Below are positions 11,201 through 23,200 of a stretch of 64,000 bases of DNA, in pieces. Positions within the stretch are counted from its first letter, which is position 1, and each line of letters starts with the position of its first letter. Both the position numbers and the translations under genes were made by a program. This DNA comes from Undaria pinnatifida (lineage: Eukaryota > Sar > Phaeophyceae > Laminariales > Alariaceae), in contig JABAKD010000029.1 in assembly GCA_012845835.1 (NCBI GenBank), positions 8,060,048-8,124,047 on the forward strand, in the 5' to 3' direction. Below the pieces are notes generated by a model that searched no databases, had not been told where the DNA came from, and saw only the letters and a list, made by a program, of their open reading frames with translations.

Positions 11201-14200
11201 GGTATATTTTTTTCATGGGGGTGGTTGGGGGGGGGGAGGAGACTGGAGGGGGATGGTGGTGGGGGGCAGGGGCGGGGGAGTGGTGGTGGGGACGGGGAAC
11301 GGGGGGGATGACGTCGGTGTTTCTGATGTTATGGATGGTGTGGTTAGCGTTGGTGGCAGTAACGTTGGTGCTTTCGTTGGCGGTTGGGTGGTGTTGGTGC
11401 TGGTCATGATATAGGGAAGAGCACGAGGATATGAGACTATAAGTACACGTATACTAGAGGGAAAGAAACATGCCAGCACATGCCAAGAGAGAAGTATCGA
11501 GAGGTACCACAGGAAGGGAGGTAGGAAAAAGAGTATACGGGCTACGAAGCAAATAGCGGTGCCCAAAGAAAATGAAGACTAGCGTTAGAGGGCGAACCTC
11601 CGCTACTCCTTGGCTCCCGCCTGGCTTATTTATCCCCCCCCCCCCCCTACGCCCCCTCCCTCTTTCTTGTCCTGGCTCTGATCTCTTCCCCCCTCCCCCT
11701 CCCTTCCTTCTGACTGCCCCCCCCCCTCCCCCCCTCCCTCCCCCTTCTTCTTCTGTCGCGTCTCCCCCCCCCCCTCCCTCCGCCTTCTTCTATCGCGTCT
11801 TCCCCCCCCCCCCCGCCCCCCCTTACGTCATTGGACTGGGATATACGGTTGTTCAGAGCCGACGGTACCGAGAGCGTGAAGATTAGCTACTCGTTGAGAA
11901 GGCAGGACCTGGTTAGGCTCGACGCAAAGGGGGGGAAGAAGCAAACGGCGCTTTCCAAGGTGTGTGACGAATGTACCCATATATCCTTGGTATGATGTGT
12001 TTGAGGTATGTTGTGGTGTTGCGATGTTTTGATACCTGGTAGGTATGATGTTTTGACGTTTTGATGTTTTGGTATGTTGGACTTTGGATGCAGCGATGTT
12101 TTGAGTTCACCTCTTTTTTTTGTTTCGATGTTGTGATGTGTTGATATTTTGATAAATTAGGGTCATGAGATGTATTTTACATGATGGTACTGCTATAGTT
12201 GGTATTCGGGCGTTGTGATGTTTTGATACTGATAATGTGTTGTGACGTACTGAACTGAAACTATGATATACAGTCGTGGTTCGAAACTGCGTACACTAAA
12301 GCTGCGAGGTATTGTCTGTCTGTACGGATATTCTATAATGTCCTGGTAACTTGATGTCATGATTGCGTAGCCCTGTCTGTGTACTTCGAAGTGTATCTGT
12401 ATGATAGTACCTGGTATCCTGGTATGATTGATACCTGGTACAGTATATTTTTAATCACATGTTGCGCTTTTTACGAAGGTGAAAGCAGAGAGGACTTCCC
12501 CCCCCACCCCCCCCTTTTTTCAATGTGTTCTTAAGCTCATACAGAGTTGTTACCAGTACGTACCGATGTTACGATTTTTGCGATTGTCCCGATGCCAACC
12601 AGAAGAAAAATGGAGGAGTATCACGCCCCGCCCCGCCTCCACCTATTCCGCCCTCGCAGTACACGCGACAAAGCTGCGGCATTTCGATCGGGCTATTTTT
12701 TGTGCAGTCCTGCTGGTAGCTTGTCGTACAATCCTTAACCATTGTTCATATCGCAAAAAACATCCCACACTCTATTCAAGTAGTTTTTTTTCTTCTCAGA
12801 AACGTGGGCGCAGTTCCCAATGGGTTAGCACACTGGGTTATTATTCCAAGTACCAGGTATGGTTTGTGGTATACCTGGTGTTCTATTATAATGGTAGCAA
12901 TTCTTATCGTATAATTAGGCGTTTTTTTTCATGCAGCGCAAAAGTACCACAACTTTGGCCCTTTTCGAGCACAAACGAAAACGAGCGTATTTTTTTTGGG
13001 GGGGGAATCATGGCATGATGTCATAGTCGTGTACACAATGCGATCGCGGTACCGATGTATACCAGTATTATTTTTGTGCTCGCACTTGTCCTGCCAAAGG
13101 CGTAAACATTTTTAAGAAAAAGAGCGGAATTGATGTGAGCTTAACGCGCAAGACCCCTGTGATGCTTTGGTTTTTGTGCAGACTGGCGGTAGCACCGCCG
13201 GGGGTGGCAGCGCCAGCAACAGTCCCCTAGGATTTTTCTTGCCCAGGCCGCAGGCGGCGGCGGAGGTCAAGGCGGCCGCTTACCACGATGTGGGTTCACT
13301 ATAATATCATGATATCATATCATATGGTATGATACGATATGCAAATGTACGATGTTTTGTGTTGTTGTATGTGTGGTAAGGTATTGTTTTTCAGGTGATG
13401 CTGATGTGATATGATATTTTCAATACATGATGATGTGGTATGGTATGGTATGGTATGGCATGGTATGGCATGGTATGGTATGATGGTATGGTATGGTATG
13501 TTCTGATGGCATGTTACGGTATGGTATGGTATGGTATGACATGGTATGGTATGGTATGTTCTGATGGCATGTTACGGTATGGTATGGTATGGTATGACAT
13601 GGTATTATACGGTACGCTGCGTGATGTGGCGTGGTGTGGTGTGGTGTGGTGTGGTGTGGTGTGGTGTGGTGTGGTGTGGTGCAGTGCAGTATGGTATGAT
13701 ATGGTATGGTACAGGATAGGATAGGATAGGATAGGATAGGATAGGATAGGGTAGGATAAGATAGGATAGGATACGATACGATACGATACGACACGATACG
13801 GTACGATGCGATACGATACGATAAGATAAGACAAGATACGATGCGATAAGATACGATACGATACAATACGATACGATACTATACGATACGATACGATAGG
13901 GAAGGGTAGGGTAGGACTTTATAAGAAGAGAAAGAACGGGAAATTCTTGGATACATATTAATATGATATTATATAAATTTGTTTCTTGTACTTCTTGTAA
14001 TTTGTTTTTGCTTCCTGGCAGTATTGCTTCTTACTAGGAACTGTGTCTTACTATTGTTTCACGTCTTGTTTTTTTTTCAACCTGTTTCGTGTTTCTTGCG
14101 AGACAAGAAGGGGGCCGTGGCGGGACAAGAAGACGTGGTGCTGAAGATCCGGCTAAACACAAGAACCATACCGGCCCCGAAGGACAAAAAGAGGAGAAGA

Positions 14201-17200
14201 TCCAGTTCAGAGGTAAAGGTGAATGACATTTAGTTTAGTTTAGCTTATGTTGAACATGATCTGCCCGACTGACTTGGTACATAGCACAGGAGAGGCGGAT
14301 GGGGGGTACTCATTTGTTGCTTGCCGTATTATACAGTGCTTATGTCAGGGCGGGGGGGGGGGGGGCGTACTCATTTGTTGCTTACCTTAGTTATTTGACC
14401 ATTGACCACGCATCTCCTTCGAGACGGAGCACCGTTCCTACTCCTAATAGAGACACCTCCAACATTTGGACGCTCATTACGCTTCTTCCGTATACTACAT
14501 AGAAACTGTTTGCTTATCCTATCTTCGTCCTGTTTCGCCGCCTGCGGCCACCGTCTATATTCAAGGATAGCGATCGTTTTTTCGCTACTCTCTATTACAC
14601 CAAACGCTTCCATGTGACATATGTCTAATTTCCTCGTGTCCTCTAACGCATCCCGTTCCTCCTTGTATATTCCATATTCTCCTACTATGCTAGTCCTACT
14701 CTCTGTTGTTGTGCCACACGGGCGCACATGTACATCCACGTCCTCCTCCTCCCGACTACTGGTACATACGATATCTTTAATCTTTCTGGTAGGTCCTGGT
14801 CCCCTACACGTAATCGCACTTTCAGCTCTTTCGCGTAGTCCATTGGGCCGTGCAGATTCGTTTTCATTCCAATATCTTCCCTCAACCCCTCGTATATCTC
14901 TAGGTTCCTCTATTTCACCTTATTTCTTAGCGCTTGCCTTTCCCTTTCTTCTACTTCTTCTTTTACTCATGTGTTGTGTCCGCCAAACTTCTCTATAGAC
15001 AGTACCTCTTCTTGGTCCCCCTAAATCCTTCCATATTGTCTCGACTACGTTATCTCATCTTATTCCAGCCCGCCCTTTCGTGGTTTTCTCCCATACAACC
15101 CTGTCGACTATGGCTGGCAACCTCTTTTCTGGCATATTCTTTACTTTATATTGCCTTTTCAACTTCCTCGCGTTTCTGTTTGTCTTACGGGGGTACCTTC
15201 CTGGGTCTGCTCTTAGTACTGTAGTGCTCGTCGTACTTGAGCATCCTAATATTTTTTTAGCTTGCTGTCGTCTGCACTACTTCCAGCTGATATCAGAGGG
15301 TTGGGAAATATAAATACAGCATGTATAGATAATGCGTACTCTACAGATGATGACGTGGAAGCGTCCGCATATCACGCAGATCGTTTTAGATATAACTACA
15401 GTGTGTGTAGATCATGCGTACCCTACAGCTCAGGACGTGTACACGTGGACAGATCGTAGCGGATCAGAGTAGTACAGGATGCTTACAAAAGCCCGGCGCC
15501 CGCATGATATTTATTGGGTGGCCACACCCGGCGGGTCACCAGGGCGGAAACATGTCGAGATCCTTCAGATGCTGTAGGTCAGCCTCGCGGGAATTTTTTG
15601 TGCAGATGGTGTAGATTCATCAGATATGATTGTGTTAATATATGTAGAGTGGTCTGGTCTGTGCGGCGTGTGGAGTACTTTGTTTGGTTGTTGTGACATT
15701 GTGACGTACCAGGACACACGTTTTTTTTTATCTTTCGTCGTTTCTGTTGTGGTGGTTGCTTTGTTGTGGATTGATTTTTTGGTGTTGCTGTTGTTGCACT
15801 TTTTCAACCAACTAACCAAATCAACTTGATGTACCTGGTATGCTGCTGCAGAGGCCTCCGCGGAAGAGAGTGGCAGAGGAGAACATCTACGCGATGAAGA
15901 GGCAGAACTCCAGGCTGACCGTGGAGAGCCGGGACAGGCTGCCGAGGAACCGAATGCGGAAGCTTCTCACGTGAGCCCCCTCCCCTGCCCCTGCAATGTC
16001 TGCCTTGTCGGTGGAAACTCGACATGCTCCGTCACGGCACTGCTGTAAAGTGTAGAGGGTGTATAGCCCTACGGACTACGGCCGTGTATGATACAATGTT
16101 TAAATTTCCCCTCTCCCCCTCTCCCCTCCCCTCACCCTACCCCCCCCCGCCCCCCAACGTCGTCCTCGTCCTCCCCCTCGAGTACGGCCACCGTGCGACC
16201 GTTGCTGTCTGCCTGTATTTCTGTCGGTTTGTCGGTCGGTCGTTCGGTCTATCGGTCGGTCCGTTTGTGGGTCGGTCGGTCGGTCTGTTGGTTGGTCGGT
16301 CGGTCGGTCGGTTGGTTGGTCGGTCGGTCGGTCGGTCGATCCGTCGGGCGGTCGGTTGATCGGTCGATTGGTCGATCGGTTGGTCGGTCGGTTTGTGGGC
16401 TTGTCGGCCAGTATTTTCTTGTGCCCAAAGACGGAACCTAGATAAATTGCTCCATTATCGGTATTATGCGAAATACCTAAAATATCGCGTCAACCATTCT
16501 TATTGTAGATTTTATGTGTACCCTGGTATAGGTTTTCGCCTTCTTTTTTTTCGTTTTCGTTGTTTTTGTGTTTGTTTTCAAGGCTTTCGTGACACCTTCT
16601 ATACGAACTCTGTGAAATTGTTTGCGGTTTGTTGTTGTTGTTTGTTGTTGTTTTTGGCTGTTGCCTCTGTTGTCGTCGTTGCACCAGGGTACCGCGTTAT
16701 TGCATACCATGGTAGCACTTTTACACAGCAAAGAAGATTGTGCGTACCCCCCAAAACGTGGTTGAAGTTGCACTTGTATGTAGGGGGGTTACTTCCCTTT
16801 TGAAAACGCATGCCCCCCCCCCCCCCCTCAGTTCACCCTTCATGCGACTCGCCGAACACCTCACGGCGCTTGGCGCTTAGTTCAAGCAATGTCTGCCTGG
16901 TTGGTGAAAACCCGACGTGCTCCGTCCCGGCATAGTAGGGATGCGAGGGTCTATGGTCATACGACTAGGGCCATGCACAAACTGAGTACACCCGTCCCCG
17001 GTGTTTTGTTGTGCTAGGGGTGTGACGAAGAAGCTGCACGACAGGCCGGACGCGATCTGGTTCAGGGCTCCGGTGAAGCGGAGCCTGTACCCAGACTATG
17101 CCGACAAGATCAAGAAGCCGATGGACCTTCGCGCCATCCAAGACAAGATCAACAGCTTCGAGTGAGCTTCCCCCCTCCCCCCCGCCCCCCGATCCCCGCG

Positions 17201-20200
17201 CCTCCTCGCCTCACTCAACGTTCACATCAATTCCGCTCTCAAGCCTGTTTAGTTTGTTCCTGATTGTGCCGTTGTTCTTATTTTTGTTCTTGTTTTTGAT
17301 GGTTGTTGCGCGTGCGCCTGCGCGTGCGTCTGCTTCTGCCCTTGTACTTGATTTCTCTCCTTTTTTTTAATCTTAATTTTGCTCCTGCCCACCCGCTTGA
17401 CCCGCACCCACGCACCTACGCGGGCGAGGAGCCTAGCTTGTCAAACGTGTGCACTATCTAAAATAGTTGTTTTTGTTGTTCTCTCTCTCCTCTTTCTCGC
17501 CCCCCCCCCACCCCCCCCGCCCCCCCCTCTTCGGCCTCTGTCGCTTATCTCTTTTTCTGTCGTCTGTTGCGCATGGAACACCTCCACTACTACCACCACC
17601 ACCGCCACCATTACCACCCCCTTGAACAACACCACCACCGCCACAACCACCAACACCACCACCACCACCACCGCCACAACCACCATCACCGCCAACACCA
17701 CCTCCTCCACCACCGCCACTACCTCCACCACCACCACCACCACTACCATGGCGGCGGCGGATGAATGCCTCGCTCTCTCGTTGTATGGGGTGGGGCGCGG
17801 TCATTAACGGGCATTTTCAGCTGTATGTCACGCGAGGCTCTCCTGGTGGATATGCGACAGGTTGTGACCAACGCGATTGCTTACAACGGCCCGGACAGCC
17901 ACCTTGCCCAGGTGCGAAAAAATTATGTGGTGGCATAGACTAAACCTTAAACTCGTTTGGGCCTGGTCGGTGCTGCTCGCCGGGTTTCTTGCGCGGGCGG
18001 TGGCTGATTATTTTTCTAAATGATTTTTCAAGAGCTTTGTCCCCCACCCTCTTCAACCTTGCGGTACCCCCGGGATTTCAAGCCAACCACATCCCGAAGG
18101 GAAACCTTGTATTAGTACGGTTACACATTATTTTATGTACCAGTACCATCTAAGGAGAGAGTCACCAACCTATATCCCCTCGTGAGGACATGCATCCATA
18201 ACACGCGCGATGGAAGTATTACACGCGCAGCTTGCACAGATGAATTTCGAGGAAACCCTCGACCTCACAGCTGAAGTGTGTTTACGCTTTTTAATAGTAA
18301 TCTTGGAGCCAAACCCCGGGGACGGAAGAAGGCCGCCCCCGGGGTGGGAGAAAAGCCTGATGGATGTACAGAAAAAGCAAGACGATATCACTTGCATCGT
18401 CGGCTCCCGTACAGCAGCTCGGGAGGGTAGGAAGTGGTTAGGGAAAGCAGAACCTAATTAACAACCATGCCCATCGCGGCTGTGGCTGCTACCATACCTC
18501 GACATAGGGTTTCTTTGGGATAAACCAAGCGGAAGATAAACCACACGATGACCTTCCAAAACATCGCAGCGTCGCTCATTTCTGCCTCTGGTCGATCGAG
18601 CATCGATGGGTGCGGCGCAGCGCTGCCGAAGGGGGCCGTGCACTACGGACGCCGACAACACGCGGCACGAGACCCGATGGAGTGTCTTGTGTGCTTTGTA
18701 TTGTCGTTTCTGGCGCGTTTGCTGCACTGCGTGTCCTCGGGACTATCGAAGCAAAATCTACTAAGGGTCAAGGTACTGCAGAAGTTTGGGTGTCATAAGG
18801 ACGACAAGAAACCCGAAGGAAGGATGCTAATAAAAGACCAATATACGGCGGCTTGAAAGAAGGACAAAGGGGCAACAAGATGGGTGTGATCTCATGCCGC
18901 AGCAGAGCAGGGAGGCCTCATTGATCCCAAACTATATACGAAGTACGAGTTAAAGCGTCGGCGAAATGTTACGGCAGTAATCTTGGACCACGGGGACGGA
19001 AGAAAGCCGTCCCCGGGGTGGGAGAAAAGCCTGATAGCTGTACAGAACAAGCAAGACGATATCACTTGCATCGTCGGCCCCCGTACAGCAGCTCGGGAGA
19101 GTAGGAAGCGGTAAAAACAGGCCATCCCGCTCGCCCATCATTGTGCGCGAGACACGCCGACAACATCAGTTTTGTTTTGTCGTGTATTTTACCGGGGTAA
19201 CTACTCTTTGCGACGAGGTGCCGCGTTGATTGCCATCGAATCAACGCGGGGGTAGTAGCCCTGGGTGAGAGTCTCCGGCTGATTGCGGCAGGGAGGCGTC
19301 GTTGATCCCAAACCATGTACGAGTTGAAGCGTCGGCGAAATGCTACAGCAGTGAGTACTGGTACTACGAGGTCATGGAAATGTCCAAAACTATTGCTGCA
19401 CATGTGCAGGTACCGACTTATATGGTCAATGTGTTGTCAATGTTGGTTAATTGTCGTTTCGGGGCCCAATGCTAAGTCCGTTAGTTGACTATGATGGGTT
19501 GGCGAGGTTCTTATTTGAGTTGGTGTATTTGGTTGGGATTGATTGACGTTGTTCCGTTGAGACTGAAACTGCTCCTGCCATTGAGGATGGTATCTTTACA
19601 TTTTGTAAGGGTGGTGTTGAGGTTCGTGTATTAAGATCAGCGAGCTTCATGTTTATGTCGGCATGTTAGGAAATTCGAAGGTTGGCGTTGAAGTTGGTAC
19701 ATAGGTGGTGTTGAGGTTCGTGTATTAAGATCAGCAAGCTTGATGTTTGTGTCGGCATGTTGAGAAATTCGAAGGTTGGCGTCGAAGTTGGTATATAGGT
19801 GGTGTTGAGGTTCGTGTATTAAGATCAGCAAGCTTAATGTTTATGTCGGCATGTTAAGAAATTCGAAGGTTGGCGTCGAAGTTGGTGTATTGATGTTAGT
19901 AAAAACGGTAAATGTTACGGGACTCGCTGTGGGTATACTTCGAAGTACTAGGAAAACCCAAGGTAACGTGAAAGTTGATACAGTAAAAACTATTTGCAAG
20001 AAGATTCCAGTTCCTGTTCTCTTCTTCCGCTCTTGGTGGCGGCTCATCTATTTCATTTTTTTTAGGGAGATATGGGAGCTGCTGCAGCTTTGTAGACGCG
20101 GCTACCAGCCCAGCTCTCTTTTCTCGGCGGCGTCTGTGTTCTCCCAGGGGGTTGACAAATCTCCCCCCCACCCCATCCATAGCCATCTGAGGAAAAAAAT

Positions 20201-23200
20201 ATGGCACCCTGCGACCCTTCGGTGCATTACTGCTCTCCCCCTCACCCCAAACACGTATAACCCGCCCCCCACCATCCCGCCTCGATACACAACAAACACC
20301 CCCTGGTCTCCCTTCCTCTTGCCCCTCCTACCGCGTGCGCCACAAATTTGCTCTGGTATCCCCCCCCGCCCCGTGCGGATTGTACTAGGTTGCTCGCGAC
20401 ATACTGGCGGATTGCGAGGTTCAGCTGCAGGACCCAGAGATAGAAGAGGTTGAGGGTGCACTTGTAGACGAACTCGAGGTGGGAACCATTTTGTGCGACC
20501 GACGGATCGACCGACCGGACAAACTACCGCAGGGCCGGCCTACCAACCGAATGGTCTGCCGAGTGGTCTGCCGAATGATCTGGCGAAATAACGAATGCCC
20601 TGTCTACCCACCGACCAAATGGCCTGTCTATCTACCGAATGAATGTCTTGCCTACCGACCGACCGGCTGACCGACCTACCGAGTGGCCTGCCTACCTGCC
20701 TACCTGTCTAATGAACGAATGGCGTGCTGACCTACCGACCGAATGGCCTGCCCGCCTACCTACCGACCCAATGTCCTGTCTATACACTAAGCGAATGGCC
20801 TGCCTACCTACCGACCGCCATTGCCGACCGCATGGCCGGCCTACCTACCCATCGAATGGCCTGCCTTCCTACCGACTGAATGGCCTGCCTATTTGCCATT
20901 TGAATGAACTGCGAGCCGATCTACCGACCGAACGGCCTGTTTACCTCCAGGCCGCATGGCCTGACGAGCTACCGCCCGCATGGCCTACCGACCCACCGAC
21001 CGAATGGCCTGCCTCCTGCTGATTGAATGACCTGCCCGTCGACCTACCGAGCGAATGATCTGTCTAACGACCGACTGACCGTCCAACCGACCGAATGCCC
21101 GACCGACGGATCAAATGGGCCGAGCTTCCTACCGAACGACAGACCTACCGAATGACAGACCTTCCTACCGAATGACTAATCGGCCTTGATCAGGCTGCAT
21201 GTCACCGACCGACTGATCGACCGACCGACGGTCGGCATACATGTGATGGCACTTTGACCTTTTTGTTTTTTGTACAGGCGCCGCCGAGGTCAAAAAAGAT
21301 GAAGATGAGCGGGGGAGGAGGAGGAGGAGGAGGGGGAGGGGGAGGGGGAGGGATTGGCGGAGGCAGCAACAGCAGCGGGATCGGAAAGGGTGAGACTATA
21401 TTTTTCCCAGCACAGTGGGGTATCCGATTTAAGGGTGTCCATATTATGACAAAACAGACTTGAGCCCTTCTGGTACTGTTGAGTTATCCCTACCTAACTT
21501 TCAGTAGTTTGTCCCCAAGCTCGTGGATTCAGTTTCATAAAGGGGTTATTTAAAAGCGCGGACAATCAGGCTTGCCACGACTTATGACGCCCATACTAAA
21601 TCCTATATGACCCCCAATCTGAGATGAGAGCGGCACGGAGATAAGATAGGAAACACTGGCATGTTCCGACGGATCTCTTAAATCGGGTACCCTACTGCAT
21701 AGGAATACGATGGGTACCCCGGTTGAAGAGCGCCCAGGATAAGAGCGGTCGGGACTTAAGAGCGGTCAAATCGGCGTGTCCCGCCTGTACAAAAATCTAC
21801 ATGTTTCCCACTATATATAGATAAGAGCAATGCCTAGGTAAGAGCGCATGTTTCGGCTTGTCGCGGGGCGCTCTTAAATCGGGGTGTAAAAAATAACTAT
21901 GGAGCCGTTACAGACACAGGCCACCCTTTGCAGGTTTCTCTACTAGGCAGGTTGCACGTTGGTCACTCACTGTACTAGATAAGCTCTTGTATTAGTTCCA
22001 CACACGCCACGGGCGAACTGAACAGCGTGCAATTCCGCGAGGCAACACCCTCATCCCCTTTTTTCCTATAATGCATATGCCTTCAAAGGCATGTGAAACC
22101 CTTTTATATCCAGCCGTATCCCATATCTTACGCCTTGTTGGGCTCCCAGGGCAATACCATGACAGGTACCCACTGCTGTATAGGCATACAGTACTCGGTA
22201 ATCTGAACCCTTTTTGCTTAAGTACAGCAGAGTGAATTGAACAACGAGAAGCGCGGTCTTATCCCGCCTATGAACTGAACCACCTTTTGGGGGGAACAAA
22301 ACTCCTTAACGCTTTTTTATCTGAGTATAGTATCGCGACATGAACAACGAGAAGCGCGGTCTTGTTGTCCCGTTCGTTTTGGAGGGACGAAACTACTATT
22401 AATGGGAGTTTCTGTGTGTGCGAGATATCATTTTCTCGGATTCGGAGAAAGTTTTCAACCTTCTAGAAGGAGCCTCGCAGCTAGCATCACGAGCCTTCGT
22501 TACGCTGCACGCGTGTGGTATATAGAATGCAGCTCCTTGCTCTGCAGCTCGGGCACATGCACCTTGCCCTCGGCGGAAAGGGCTGCTTCATGTGGCCAAT
22601 ACTGGAAGCAAGTCACTTTGACGCGTGCTGCGATGCACGTATTAAAACTATAAATAGCGCTTTTTTTCTGTTTTTTTTTGTTTTTTTTGTTGTTTTTAAG
22701 GACTGGGCTCCTTGTAAAACCCAAAATCCTTGCCAAAATCCTTACGACTCAAAATCGTCGGAAATGTGTGATTTCTTGTTTGGCGATATTCTTTTTTGAA
22801 ACCGGTTAGTTCATCGGGTTGCACTCGACTTTTAAAGTTTTACTCATAGTCAGTATTTTTTTTTTTTGGGGGGGGAAGGTGTAGAGCGCGCCTCCATTAA
22901 CGCCTTTACAGCTGGAAACCCGTTTTGGGGACAAAATTACTTGGAATTAGTATAGGGAGGGGTTTTAGAGCTCCTAAGGGGCATGGGACGTCAGGAAAAA
23001 AAAGTGCGCACTTGTGCGGTATGTAGCATGTGTCTTTTTTTCCCGTCGTCAAATTTCGTTTTTGGTGCTTCCGAACTCCTAGACGGTTTTCGATGGGAGG
23101 AGGCACGTTTCACATTTTTTTCTTGAAAATTTGGAAAAATACGCTTACTGAGATGTAAGGATCCAACCGAACAAGGATTTGGATCAAAGCTCGTCTTTTG

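Noticed and set aside
13420..13866. Tyr/Ser/Ile and Trp/Tyr/Gly-rich open frames
   Set aside because: Pentanucleotide array read in different frames; no conserved protein features.
19611..19892. Possible CRISPR array
   Set aside because: The 94-bp units are directly adjacent without unique spacers, and the surrounding gene is eukaryotic.
20041..20170. Extra TAF1-like exon after TTTTTTTTAG (EIWELLQLC...)
   Set aside because: It would need a phase-1 entry that does not follow from the exon ending at 17911, and it runs on into non-conserved sequence.
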